Assembly: GCA_030544235.1 (NCBI GenBank)
Contig: CM060463.1
Location: forward strand, 33,067,920-33,131,919
Length of the DNA stretch: 64,000 nt
Source: Lepturacanthus savala
Taxonomy: Eukaryota > Chordata > Actinopteri > Scombriformes > Trichiuridae
Reading direction: 5' to 3'
Positions 1 through 12,045 of the stretch are shown here, in pieces (the stretch's first letter is position 1; the number at the start of each line of letters is the position of its first letter). A program made the translations under genes and the position numbers. The notes below the pieces were generated by a model, which had not been told where the DNA came from, searched no databases, and saw only the letters and a program-made list of their open reading frames with translations.

Positions 1-400
1 ATTTGTAGTAAGATTTCACTTCTGCTCTGTACTCATAATGGAAACCTCTGAAATACACACATGTATGAACCCAGAGCTGAACCAAAAGTATGTAATAAAG
101 AGATGTGAATAAAGTGTAGAACAACCAAAGCAAAACCTTAGCAGCAAAGAATATGGAATGGACATTGTAGGAATGTGTGAACGAGGAAGTACGGTACACG
201 TAACTTTGAAGTGATCCAAGCAGTTTGTGACCCTGACTTTTTTTTCACAGAGACCATTTTTACTGATGTAATTCCAACATTTTGGAATTTTTACAATGTT
301 TAACATGGATAGTCAACATAACATAACAGTCATAACAGTATAAAATCATATCTTGTATGCTCTTGAAGGTTTTTTTTGTTGTAAGCTTTTTAGTATATTC
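1..400. other. unique A/T-rich sequence, nothing recognised
   Basis: No repeat family, splice-supported reading frame or RNA gene is recognisable. A 96-codon minus-strand open frame (16-306) has no recognisable domain and is probably chance. Confidence 0.5.
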
Positions 401-1445
401 TTTAGTTCCTGCCTTTTTCTGTCTGCCTCATTGTGAGTGATTTTCAGTTTATTTTCCCTGTAGCTTAGAGCCCTTTTTGTTTCTTCTTAAGGGGTGTTCA
501 CACCGGACTCAACTAACGTGATTTTTTCACGCGATGGACGCGATTTTGTCGCGCAACAAATTAAAATTTTGCGAAAATTCGCCAGATTGCGTCATTGTGT
601 CCTTTTTCTCTCATCATCCATGTGATCATCACTGTCACTGCGTTGTACAACTCCGAAAGTCTGAAGCTCCGCCGTCATTTCTGGGTACATGATCCCCTCT
701 GGAGGTGCACAGAGCTGGGCTGGTTTCAATGCTTCCTACTGGAGCTCCGCCTGGATGACGCGGCTTCCAAGTCTGTTGAAAAGTAAAAGACTGGCGATAA
801 GTGAATTTCTCGTTGTCATGGGGACATGCAGCGACTCTCAACGCTGATTGCTTGTCACGCTACGTCATCCTGCGAATTCACCTGAAAAGTTTAATATTTT
901 CAACTTGACGCAACAGGCAAATTTCGCATCGTGAAGCATTTTTCACCACTTCGCGTCCATCGTGTCGCGAAAATTCGTGTCTTCCCATTGACTTAACATG
1001 TAATTGCATAGCGCTATAGCGCAAATTTTTGTCTGGGCTGAACACTCCTTTAGCCCTAGATCATAGGTGTTAGGTTTTCCTCCTGCTAGAGTGTTTTCTG
1101 TTCTTGTTCTCTAGCCTTTTGTTTTCTCCTTTAGAGTTATTTCTCGATCCTTCTCATAGATTAGAGCCTTTTTCTTTTCTTTCTAGTATGAAGTAGTTGT
1201 GTGTTCCTCCTGCTGGCGTATTTTCAGTTAATGTTTTGTTTGTAATGTTTTTTCCTCAAGTGATTTTGATTTCTTTGTAATTTTGATTTCTTTATCATTT
1301 GTATCAGATTCCCTTTTTCCCTCTGTGGAGTGTTTTAAGTTTTTTCTTCTGTCTAGCCCAGGCCTCTTTAGCTAAGGTTTCATAGCCTGATTAATTTCCA
1401 CTCTGTTGAGAGGTTTCACAATAAAAGACTTACTGACAGCTCTGT
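400..1445 (+). repeat. degenerate pyrimidine-rich tandem repeat, interrupted by a transposon
   Basis: A loose module recurs with the pattern CCTSCTG..GAGTG-TTTTCAGTT, next to a TAGAGCCTTTTT-like stretch. Instances lie near 435-449, 1078-1102, 1205-1229, 1319-1340 and 1397-1419. Removing the inserted element at 491-1049 leaves spacings of roughly 105, 128, 112 and 82 bases. That suggests a decayed tandem array or the internally repeated part of a retroelement. The AATAAA near 1419 followed by a short 3' segment could fit an LTR or transcript end, but no partner LTR is visible. Confidence 0.4.
491..1049. mobile_element. non-autonomous DNA transposon (MITE-like) with imperfect terminal inverted repeats
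   Basis: The left end begins GGGGTGTTCACACCGGAC. The right end, reverse-complemented, reads GGAGTGTTCAGCCCAGAC, matching at about 13 of 18 positions. A second inverted pair lies inside: CACGCGATGGACGCGA near 529-544 and its near reverse complement near 951-964. The element is about 560 bases, unusually CpG-rich for this window, and has no transposase frame. The flanks TTAAG and TTTAG are suggestive but are not a clean target duplication. The two halves of the surrounding tandem repeat resume on either side, which supports insertion. Confidence 0.6.
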
Positions 1446-2305
1446 GCCTAAGTTCTCTTTTGAGTCCCGGCCTGACATGGTCTTGAAGTTCTTTCGCATT
1501 AATCGACACCAATCACGAGCCAATCAAAGCATTGGGTCAGAACATAGCCAGCTTGAAAGCCAATAAGGACTACAAACTACAGAAGTTTAACTAACTTTGA
1601 TTTGATCGACAGCAGGGTGACCCAAAGCTGATAGCTAATGACCAGGGCTTTCAAACAACGTGTGATATGAAGGAACTCTGCTTCTTACAACTTAGGCATG
1701 TCATTTTCAGAAATGAATTCAGCTGAAGTGCTTTTTTTCTGAGGTCTTAGGGTGACAATAACTTGCATTCTGACTATGACTTTGCTGAATCCCGATTGGT
1801 GCATGGAAATATGTGACATCTATGGGAAATAATCAAAATTTTGGCAAAAATCATGTGTTCATCAAGGACCCCCCATATAGTTATTCACGGTAGGAGGTTG
1901 ATTGAAAGCATTTCTTTATTCTGGGATTTGATGCTTTTACATTATGTTCTCAGTATGTGTCTACTCTGTTGACTGCAAAGCAAAGTGTGGGCTGTCTTCA
2001 TGAAGCAATTTCTTCAGCTGAACTCTTTTTAGTGGAGCTTATTCAGCAAAACCTCCCATGAATATTTCCGCACCTTATTTTGACGGTTGTTGTTACCTCA
2101 CCCCTACCACCTCGACTCTGAACAAGATAGGATGCTGTAATGCTGCACAATCCTCTGTCACATGTATTGGATCCCATCTACCGTATTATTTGTGCACCTT
2201 AGGTCTCAGTGTCTTTTCATGCCACTGAGTGAAATTCCATAGTAGCCAAGATTATTATCTATATAGAAGGAATGATTTTTCTCAGATTCTCCCTCAGCTT
2301 CTCTA
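1446..2305. other. unique sequence, nothing recognised
   Basis: No repeat end, RNA gene or open frame above background is visible on either strand. Confidence 0.45.
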
Positions 2306-2339
2306 TCACTCTCTTTCTCTCGCTCTCTCTCTGGATCTT

Positions 2340-2378
<39 letters not shown>
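2306..2378. repeat. (CT)n microsatellite
   Basis: A pure CT run occupies 2341-2378, preceded by an interrupted CTCT-rich stretch. It produces a low-complexity Leu/Ser frame that is not a gene. Confidence 0.95.
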
Positions 2379-2380
<2 letters not shown>

Positions 2381-2700
2381 ACTCAACTTGCCATCCAAGG
2401 CCTGAGAATGATTCTGACTTCAGAGGGATATCTCCCCCTCACATCCGTGGCTCGCACTCTGCCAATGCAGAGTTAGCCTTTCCTTTCATGCTGTGCCCCT
2501 GGGATTATCGTATCAATCTGCGTGACCTGATTACCAGGCTGCGGTTGGCTGCCAGAGCACCCGGATCAAGCGATACCTCCATTGCTGCTGTCTAATTAAC
2601 ACCAGTGTGTCATTGCTGTACTCCCTCACTGAATCCTCCTCAAAACGTAGTTTGGCAGTGATTCTCTCTCCATCCAGAGGCCATTCAGTGTTAGCGGGAA
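2379..2700. other. unique balanced-composition block, possible conserved non-coding element
   Basis: This block has higher GC than its surroundings and includes a TAATTAAC homeodomain-type core near 2593. No repeat similarity or splice-supported frame is seen. Conservation is an inference that has not been tested. Confidence 0.2.
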
Positions 2701-2904
2701 TTAATACAAATATGATTAATTGATTAATCAAATAATTCATTTAAAGTAAACCTACAAAACACATAGAACTGTCATATACAGTTCTATAATTTGTGGTTTA
2801 TGGATAACACAAATTGAATATGTCACCTGGGAATTTTTAAATATCAATTGATTCATTGCGAAAACAGCAGATTAGTTTCATTAGTTTCATCGAATTAATT
2901 AGTC

Positions 2905-3120
2905 CAATTGTATCAAATGTTTAAAAAATTGTGAAAAATGTTGAAGGTCACATATTGAAACATCTTTATTTTTTTTGTCCACAAAGGTCCATAGGAGATC
3001 AAAGAAACCACTAAACATTCATAATTGAGCTGCAGTGAAATTGATACATTTCTGCTTAAAAAAATAATTAATGAAAGATTAATAAAATCACCAACTGACT
3101 AATTGATTGTTTGGGCTGTA
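2905..3120. mobile_element. decayed hAT-like non-autonomous repeat (ATTAATTGATTAATC type)
   Basis: The order of blocks (a CATCTTTATT run, TGTCCACAAAGG, AGATCAAAGAAACCACTAAA, then repeated ATTAAT/TTGATT motifs and a terminal GGGCTGT) resembles an abundant teleost hAT-derived repeat that ends in a GCAGCCCTG-type terminus. ATTAATTGATTAATC motifs at 2713-2745 may belong to the same relic. The boundaries are blurred by decay. Confidence 0.4.
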
Positions 3121-3296
3121 AAAAATAATTAAAAATTTAAGTTTGGCTTGTGGAACACTGATGGCATTTTTACAAGATTTTTTTTTTGCAGTTTCAGTTC
3201 CAAACACTTAATCAATTATTTGGAAAGAATAATAAACAGGTTAATTACAGTATGAATAATTGTAAAATCAAGTTTCTACACTTCAGTTCTTCATGC

Positions 3297-3446
3297 TCCG
3301 TTGCTCAGTGGCTCTAGGATTGAGTTTTTGTTTCTCAGATGAGGTGTTTGATTCCCCGCTGAACCTCCATGCTGAATATATATACAGTCCATGCTACCGT
3401 GGCAAGTTAGATAAAAGCAGCTGCAGAAATGCCATATGCCACGGTA
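3297..3446 (+). mobile_element. tRNA-derived SINE, short and diverged
   Basis: A box-A-like TTGCTCAGTGG starts at 3301, and a box-B-like GTTTGATTCCCCG lies 43 bases on. Together they resemble a degenerate tRNA promoter. The 3' part contains GATAAAAGCAGCTGCAGAAA, close to the GGATAAAAGCGTCTGCTAAA tail common in fish SINE/LINE partners. There is no cloverleaf or CCA end, so it is not a functional tRNA gene. Confidence 0.45.
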
Positions 3447-6209
3447 GTTAACGTGATCACATGCACATTGGGCGGGTTTTGATTATGAGATGTAGCAACT
3501 TGCCATAACGTCACGTGACCAGGTATCGCATCCAGATGGATATTAGAGGGAACCGTTCCACTGGCTTGTCATTAACAGGTGTGTAATTAATTCCCCATGA
3601 TAGGCCGGTGTGACATTAATGCGGGTTGACTGTGTGGTGGTCTACTCTGTGGGACTTAAATGACGACGGCCACCCAGACATGTCCTTGTCATCCCTGTGT
3701 CTGTGTGGCCTCATTACTTCTTTGGCCAGTGACACTCCCCCCCCTCTGCCCTCCTCCTCCTCTGCCGCATTCCTCTTCCACTTCCCTGGCACACTGTAGC
3801 CTTCTTGCGGCTGTGTACCTCTGTACCACTGGATTGGGCGGGGGGGGTTTATTTGTGGAGTTTTGCATCAGAGCAGGATTTAGTTTGAAGCGCCTGAGAA
3901 CAGACGTTTCAGCCCTTTTATCAGTATTGAACAAGGTGAATCATTGCTATGAGAAGAAAAGCGCGAGCATCTCCGCATGAAAAGAGGACAATCAGACATC
4001 ACCTCATTAGGCAGGTGCCAAGGTAATGCATTGTGCTAAGGACAAAGTTGTTTGAGTTGTCTACCCACATCCAATAAATATTTGAATTATTCATAACAAA
4101 TGGAGAAATTCATAATGTTTCCGATTAGCATTTTAGCATAATTGATTCTCAAGAAAAGATGGAATAATAAATCACTGCCGGCCTCCTTTTACATGAAAGA
4201 TCCACAGACATTATCCACCCAGCACCGCTCCCCTTCTCAGCAATTCTTTTTTCATCTGCCATTTGTATGCTTTTCATTACCTATCTGCTCCCTCATGACA
4301 CACCAGTAATAGCCTTGGAGGCATGCTGGTAAACAGTTTTGACAAATTAAAATCATCCAGCTCAAGTGAAGAGACTGAAGCTGTAAACCAGGAGGGAAGG
4401 AGGAGGGTGCTAGCTCTGTTTTCTGATGACAAGGCCGGCTCAAGTGCACGCTGTGCCCACTGCTCACGGCTTTACTCGCTAATCTGTAGCTACAATGATT
4501 AATTTTACTAAAATTTACAGTGTAAGCCTCAGACAATTGCCCACTCAGATGTGTCATCTGTGAGGATATTGAGATAACACAGTGATGGTAACAAATCTGA
4601 TGAATGTTTTTAATGAATCTCAGCCTTCCCACTGTGTGTTGTGGTTTGCACAGAGGTTCCCCATATGGTGATTAGCAACTCAGGCTCCTGAGGTTTCATA
4701 ATGGGAAAAAATGTGTGTGACGGTGACAGGCATGTAACACCGATTCAGAAAGTAATCCATTAATGAAGAAAAATATTATTAATCCCATGAATATAAAAAC
4801 ATGTTTATGACAGGCATATTAAACCTACACCAGGCTTAATAATCCTCAGACCACTATCCGCTGTTTTATCCCACTTTGAAATATCCATTTTCCTGCTTTT
4901 AATATATTTCCATTTTGCTATATTTAGCAAAAAAAGCTCAATAAATAAACATGTTTTAATCCTCTCTTCGGGAGCTGTGATCCACACATACAGTTGACAT
5001 GAAAGTAAAATATAGAAACGGTATGCTTTTGCAAACAACAATTCTTAAAGAAGAAAAGACAAAGCAAACGGACAGTGTTTCATCCTTTCAAAAACGTTAC
5101 CAAGATTTCATCTTGTCAGCACCTGAAAATGCTGCACTGCAGGCAGTTATTGCGCGAGATTATCACTACAAAAACGTTCTTAACTTCCTGCTCGACAAAA
5201 TCACTTCCCATCCAAGACACTATCCATCTTCATTTCCTATCATGGCTCACTGACAGGGGTTTCCATCATGTGTCATTATTGGTGCATGAGGCAACTCAGC
5301 GGAACAATCCGCCACTCTGGGAATTGCATCAATCACCGACTCCTTGTCCCACCCTGACAGCTCCGCTCAGAGACAACGGGAGCCTGTGTCTCCACCATAA
5401 GGACGTACTTGAACCTGAGCTGGAAACGGTCCGAGTGGGCTCAGGATGTATACCGTACATAATTAAGATTAGGGACTGACAGCGTTAATACATGCCTGAA
5501 TGGCCTGTCAGGCTTTACTCTGTCTGACAACGTTGACAAATGGATGAAGGAGGCATCACTGTCAGAGCAAAGCCTGAGCAGAGACAGGTGTTAGGACCCC
5601 ACAATGGAAGAGGAAAACATTTGAGCTGGAGATGAATAAGCCTGTTTACAAGGTAAAGAATGCTAAGTGATACAGTAGACATTCTTTGCAACATGCACAT
5701 GTCAATCACAAATTAAACCTGGAGTAGAGAAAACAAGAAGAATGCAAACGCAGTCTTTCATCAACAAACGACCATCACTGCAATTCTATGATGGATTACA
5801 CCACCACAAAAGGATCAAAAATGTAAGAAGACAGTTATGTAACATGTTCTGCTGCTCTTGAAATGTGACATTTTTATAGAGAAATGTTGAATAATAGTAA
5901 TTTGGGGCCTGGAATTCAAAAGACATTGATGTTTAAACAGAAAAGGGTTGGTCTTATGTTTATATCACATGGGCGGCTGGGAAATGTTTCTAAGACATTC
6001 AGTGTGAAGCATCAAACTCTTGCAGAGTTGGATGTAAGGGGTTACTGTGCTTTCACGTTTTAGCTCTAAAGTTGAAATCTCTACACATTCAGAGGTTTTA
6101 CTGAGGCAGTCTTTCTTGGTTCGACTTGACCAGCTATATGGAACAGTGTCAAAATGTGATGTGGTGTAACCCTAAAAACTTGGTACCAGATAGTTGAACT
6201 CTCTTAAAA

Positions 6210-6211
<2 letters not shown>
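3447..6211. other. long unique stretch; no gene recognised
   Basis: A pyrimidine-rich block at 3730-3800 ends in a run of G near 3839-3847. The block 4190-4680 has balanced composition and no repeat signature, and could be a regulatory element. The open frame at 5075-5479 (134 codons) shows no domain, signal peptide or splice context and overlaps another frame on the same strand, so it is treated as chance. Confidence 0.4.

Positions 6212-6249
<38 letters not shown>
6212..6249. repeat. poly(T) tract, 38 bases
   Basis: An uninterrupted run of 38 T. It could be the poly(A) tail of a minus-strand retro-insertion, but no retroelement or processed gene is recognisable on its right side. Confidence 0.9.
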
Positions 6250-6253
<4 letters not shown>

Positions 6254-8629
6254 ATGTGCTATCAACAAGTTTTATATATAGGTGGAATAAAAATTTAAAA
6301 TTCATCATTCTTTTTTGGTTACACCAAAAATCACACAAAATCATGATTTTGGTAAAATAAAATGACACAAAACAACTTGTTAAATAATAGGAAACCAACA
6401 TGAACACAGAATGTACAATGTGAGAGACCCGATGAATGCTTCTTAAAACTGTATTTTTAAAAAGTTTTTGACTTCCTCATCTTGCCAAACATTATTTGTC
6501 ATTGACCCATACGCCACATTCAATTATGACTTGGAAGTTGACTAAGTCAGATCCTGACAGGAAAAGACTCACTGATTTGATATGTTCACATTATAAAAAT
6601 GTGATGAATAATGAATATCAAAAAATGCTATGGTTGCATAATGAGAAATGATAGATCCAAGGACCTAAAGGTCAGGATACTTATGACAGGATAATTCAAT
6701 TCAACACTAAATCAATACTAAATCACTGGGGTACGCCTTTAACTGTCATATACAGCACATGATGTCATATATTCACATGGAAATGGAACTCTAGTGGTAA
6801 AAACAACATGCTTTTATTGTGGGAATTCATAATTACACTTCTTAGGTTTCCAGTTACCAGAGGCGGATCAATCAGGAGGCTGCAGCGAGCAGGGAGTCCT
6901 CAATGACATTCAAACTAATTTCATGGACAATGTCTATTTCAATAAATAAAGAAATAAAGTATTGAGGAGGGGGGGGGGCACTGATAAAAATAGAGAATGA
7001 AAAATTGAGTGTTACTTGGGTCATCTTTTAGATCTAAGATGTTGTGACTTGGTTTGACTTCAATTAAATCCTGGGGGAGGCTTCCCAGTCAATCTGTGAT
7101 CTTTATCAAGGCACTGCCTCTCAGATCTCTATCTCTCCACGACCCATGGGAAATGGAGACGACTTTCATGACAATGGTTTGGACTATTTCTGGCTGGCTT
7201 CCCCCTCTCTCCTCCTCTCCCTACCTCAACCTTGAGCGCCACTCCCAAACTATGAAGTGCTCCCCCCCCCCATGCTCTCAACCAAAACAAGTACAGAGGT
7301 TGAATATGTATTTTTATGCAGGAAATGAGTCACTCATTGCTGAGCTCACCTGGGAAATCTAACAGCACCGCATTTGATAATTCATGACTGAAAGGAAAAA
7401 ACGGTTTTAGCCCCTAAAATATCTTGATTTTCTGTTGAGTACTGAGAAACCTATATTTGTAGCAAAGTCCTTTACATAAAAGGGAACCAGTATACACAAT
7501 CACTGATATATACTTGCACCGTGTATACACACACATACATACACACCTATTGGAGCGGCTGCTGCAGAGTGGAGTGTCTTGCTTTTCATGCAGCCGTGAT
7601 CGACGCAATCCTCTCCAACTCCCTTAATCTCTAGCTCTCCTCCCTCACTGGAAACTGCCCTCTGATGATTAATTACACGCTTTGATCTGGGTTTGTTCCA
7701 TCTGCATGATATTTCACATACTGTAATTGTGCTGAATATTCACAGTGCCTGTCATCGGCTCTATGAGTCCTAACACCGCAGACCTGCACCGGGTGCCATC
7801 GTGGAAGCCATATGAGTTTCAGGCTGAGGAAGTGTTCTGACTGTGAATTGCATCAGGAGCTATTGAATGCTATGAGATGCAGCGCATTTATCAACAATGT
7901 TGAGATATTTTCTCTATGGACTCACAGAAAATTTAATTCACAACTACAAAATCAATTCCTTATTCTTCTCCCTCAACAGTCAAACCACATGCATTTATTG
8001 GACACGTGGGAGGAATATGACATTTCCAATACCCTCTGCAGAAACTAAGGTTATATCCATCTTTCTTCCCTGACACATTTGTTTTACATCTTTAGCCAGA
8101 CAATATCACTTCCCAACATTCTTCTTCTTACGTTATTTTGCACTATAAAGAAAATAATACATTGATTTAACCACCAAATATTATGCTGCTACTCGCTGTT
8201 CAATATGAATATGCAAGCATCTCAGTATAACAGCAAATCAATCAGACTAAGTGGTAAATAATGAGAGTAATGATGATAAAAAGTTATGGAGATGTTCCTC
8301 TGTGTAATTAAAATTTGTTTTGATTCAACATTGCTGCATGAATAGAAACATGATACACAAACAGATTTCATGAAGCGGATTTCATGATTCTGGGTTAATT
8401 TGGTCCTCGTTAGTCATGTTGTTGTATGAGACTTATTTTAAAAGGTGTTTTAATGTTTTTGTCTCCCTATTAAATGCACGGAAAAATTCTTCTTCAGAAG
8501 AAAGGCTGCTCAATATAATTCAGTCTATTATAGCAACAACACAACCATTAACTGTAGCTCCATATTACCTTAGAATTGAAACAATAGCTCTCTGATACAC
8601 ATACTAAACATTGTGAGGTCCTCGAAGAT
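6250..8629. other. unique sequence with short homopolymers
   Basis: It contains a 10-base G run (6969-6978), a 10-base C run (7262-7271) and a short imperfect CA/TA stretch near 7505-7545. The frame at 7054-7362 has no recognisable domain. Nothing else was identified. Confidence 0.4.
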
Positions 8630-8830
8630 GTAGATTTCATTTTATTTATTTGTTTATTTGAGAAGGACATTGTGCTTTAATGAACAAAGCATCCGTGATG
8701 AGTTGTAAATATACCAGATTTAGCAAGAATGCTAATTTACATCCATAGTCCCCTATATGAAATAGCCATCATACAAAAGAGACAAAGTAACATGGTAATA
8801 CAAGAAATAGTGCAGGGCTGCTGGCTTACT
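8630..8830 (-). mobile_element. retroelement 3'-end fragment (GAGAAGGACATTGTG family)
   Basis: TTTATTTATTTG followed by GAGAAGGACATTGTGCTTTA, then GTAAATATACCAGATTTAGC and CTAATTTACATCCATAGTCC, matches the block order of a repeat common in percomorph genomes. The TTTATT-rich start suggests the A-rich 3' end of a minus-strand copy. The family name is not certain. Confidence 0.45.
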
Positions 8831-8848
8831 TATTCAACAGAATCTTAA

Positions 8849-9290
8849 AGTCCCCTGCCACTGAAAAATATGTTTTTCCTTTTCCTTGTTCCTACAGTTG
8901 GATGTTTGAGATTCGCTCTGCAGAATGATGCATGTTCAGAGTTTGACACTAGAAGGCTGGTTTTATATTTATTTACTAGAAAGTGGAAAGTTTCTCTGGG
9001 TTCATTTAAAGATCAAATTTTATGGTGCAAGCCTGTGAGCATGATTTGTGACATCACAAATAGCTTGGAGCCAATCCTGGTCTAATATTCAAGTTACATA
9101 AGTTTGGAAACTTGAAGCAGCCTCCACTGCACAAACCCAATTTATTCTGGTAAAAAAAAAATACCATGTGACACTAGTCAGCTTTCCCAGAACAACATCA
9201 CCCAATAGTATAATCACCTCTACATGTTATTCAATACAAGTGGTCCTCCATGATATGATGTAAACTGAATGTCTCATTTTTAAAGGTCCT
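8849..9290. mobile_element. possible decayed TTAA-type miniature transposon
   Basis: CTTAAAGTCCCCTGCCACTG, followed by a T-rich stretch and a segment with TGACATCACAAATAGCTTGG, resembles the left part of a common fish miniature element. A matching right terminus is not found, so the end point is arbitrary. Confidence 0.3.
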
Positions 9291-10724
9291 GTCAAATTCC
9301 TCCCAACGTTTTGTCCCATCTGTATATACCGTGTAAACCAGAAAGATGTGATGGAATGGACATTACTCTCAAAATGCTCTTTCAGGTGGACTTTAAACTT
9401 TAAACACTAAGTGAAATATATTTGCATATTAATAAACTCTGGAAAAGGGTAGATGGCATTTTAAGGAATACAGTAATTATGTTATATTATTCTTTTTTTC
9501 TTTTTGGAGGAAAGAATGTCTTTTTTTTCTTTTTTTTACATTTAAAGAGCAGAGTCTCCACATCTTTCAGATGCAGCTAGATCTTTCAGTTTACAGTTTA
9601 CTGTGCTACAGCAGTGCAAAAAATGTCCAGCAAAACTCACTGAAATTGTGCAATTGTTTGACCTTCTTACATAGAGGTAGCAAAGAAAACCTAAAAGATA
9701 CAGATTAGATAAATATTGGTCTGTTGGGCATGAAGGTGGTATGTTTATATTGCAGCATTTTTTATCAAACCTACTGTAAAATTATTTTGAAAATTCACAA
9801 AAAAGGGCTATAAACACATTTATGTGCATTGTTTGTTTTTTTTTTTTTTTAATTTAGGGAGCTATACCATTTAGCAGATATACCATTAATGAATTATTGC
9901 TCCTGAAATTGCACTAAAAGCTCTGAAATCCCAAATGACTGACATGTTGTTACTTGGGGGCCAGTGGCTCCTCTCTATCAATGCTCTGTTTGCAGGTGGC
10001 ACATGATGGATTTCAGAGCACTGCTCTTTCCATCTCCTGACTGCAGAGATTGCCTGGGGATGCTGGCGGGTCCCTGACAAGCAGGGCCTCCTCAATGCCT
10101 CACCTTGATCAACATTCAGCGTTGCCCCCTGAATCCATCATGGGCTGTGACAACACGCCCCATTTTGGGCTTTTTATATCACCGTGGATGATGCTGCTGG
10201 TGGTGGTGATGATGATTATGATGTAGTGGCGGTCTCAAAAATGGATAGAGAACCTTTTATTGAAGCTCGATGTGTACAGCATTTTTGATTAATAAATAAA
10301 TAGATGCACCCGTCATTTAGATCCTTGTCAGGGTTAGAGCGGGGGGGGAGTAATGTATTATACAGGACCAGGCGATGCCCCGAAGCTACGACAACAGCAA
10401 GCTGTACATTCTTTAATTTACAGCACCGAGGAATAATCATTATAAGAGACGAATGAACAGGAAACCTCATTCGTACCTCAAACGTCCTTTCTGTGTCCTG
10501 CAGGGAACATGGTTGCTCATATTACATTCTTTAAAAACATTAAAGGGATTCAGACATAAAAACGCAATAGAGCACATGAAGTAAAAAAAATAATAATAAA
10601 TAAATAAAATAAACAAAATGGAAAACATTAAACATAATGGTGCAAAAAGAAATAAAAGCTGCATTTTCTTTATCAGAATATGATTGACATATAATTAACA
10701 TGAAGTAGTTGGAGATATTTGAGT
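9291..10724. other. unique sequence; possible regulatory block
   Basis: Short T-rich tracts occur near 9491-9540 and 9835-9851. The block 9885-10450 is GC-balanced, has no repeat signature and includes a run of 8 G at 10341-10348. It has the texture of non-coding conserved sequence, but this is untested. Confidence 0.3.
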
Positions 10725-10855
10725 CATTCATTCTTTCATTCATTTTCTATACCCCCTAATTCCTCATAGGGTCCCGGGGATCTGCTGGAGCCAATCCCAG
10801 AATACTTCAGGCAAGAGGCAGGAACACCCCAGACAGGTCGCCAGCCTATCATGGG
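10725..10855 (-). mobile_element. V-SINE 3'-tail fragment
   Basis: ATTCATTCATTTTCTATACC, then TCCTCATAGGGTCCCGGGGA, CTGCTGGAGCCAATCCCAG and GACAGGTCGCCAGCCTATC, is the reverse complement of the V-SINE/L2-like tail seen complete at 25055-25405. Only the 3' third is present; the tRNA-like head is missing. Confidence 0.75.
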
Positions 10856-11477
10856 ATATTTGAGTCAAATAAATGCAAACAATGAAGTCCTTTCTTCATC
10901 ACCGCTGCTGCTAAGTGGCCCAAAATTAATTCAAGACGGATGACCCAAAAAGCTAATGATATTTCTTTGATAATCACTTGTTTGATCTGACATCATTATT
11001 GATTCTAATCTGCTTATCTGCACAAACTTGCCTGTGTAAATGTTTTTGTACAGATTAACTGCCACGGTTTACCTCATTAGGCTTGACTTGTCAGATGGCT
11101 CTGTTATCATCAGGACACGTCGAGGACGAGGCAGGGAAACAATTAAATATGAATCTACATCAGGCAAATGTAATTTGTAATTATGATTGTATGTCAAAAA
11201 AAAAACTATTTGCATGTTATTTGATCATATCCCCACCAGACTCGACCACTGTGGTGATGGGATGAATGATACTGCGGCAGTAAACAAAGATCTGAAGGCT
11301 GACACCAGAGTTGTCATTAGTCAAACACTCATTTGGAATAATGCTTTACCAATTACATTTCCATGAGGGATGCTGTGCTATAACTGTGAACCACCTGCAC
11401 ATTAATGTATGATGTATGAAAGCCAGTGCATCATTGATTTTTTAATCCTTTTCTTGTGTTTGCTTAGTTTGCTGTTA
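10856..11477. other. unique sequence; possible conserved non-coding block
   Basis: The block 11050-11270 is repeat-free and carries several AATTA/TAATT cores. No gene is supported. Confidence 0.3.
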
Positions 11478-12045
11478 CCATCCTTTATGTTAATGGGTCG
11501 GTTTTGACCCATGTCTTATATCAGCTGTAAAATACACTAAAACAATTATTTATCAACCTGTGTTTATCTTCTCTTGGTTACCTTGTTAGCTTTCCTTAAC
11601 CATGAAAATATTGGTTTTAATATTTTTGGTGTGGGTCTCTGGGCCTTTTTTTGTCAGTATATCCCTTGATTTCATTTTTTTAATGGTAAAATGATCCTCA
11701 AAAGAATCATAGAGAATTGCTTGTTTCGGTGCAGATATACTGAATAACAAGAAAAAAATGAAAATCCCCTAAAGCTCAAATAATTGGGAGAAGGGCTGAC
11801 TGTCATTGTGTTGGCTGATATTATTATTTATTATTGCAGTTATTGCTTTATAGTCATATTTTTATAACTCAGTCAAAATCAACCCTAACAACACAAAGAT
11901 CAGAATTTCAACCAGAGCATTTTATAATTTAGTGAAAAACCATTCTAACAATAAACCTTATTCCAACAAACAAATCTATGTGCTTATTTTATGCATTTAA
12001 AACCTAGAACGGGGTCAATGCTGACCCTAACACAAGAGGAGGGTT
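11478..12045. mobile_element. miniature transposon with GGGTCA...TGACCC inverted ends
   Basis: The left end reads ATCCTTTATGTTAATGGGTC followed by a GACCC. The right end, reverse-complemented, reads CCTCCTCTTGTGTTAGGGTC followed by a GACCCC. The shared pattern TCCT-TGTTA-GGGTC-TTGACCC makes this a roughly 568-base inverted-repeat element. No coding frame lies inside. It abuts the next element, whose first TTAA overlaps this element's terminal GGGTTAA. Confidence 0.6.

Noticed and set aside
400..1475. Intact LTR retrotransposon
   Set aside because: Only a tandem-like pyrimidine-rich block with an AATAAA is visible; no second LTR, primer-binding site or polyprotein was found.
5075..5479. 134-codon plus-strand frame
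   Set aside because: Composition is irregular, another same-strand frame overlaps it, and no family is recognised.
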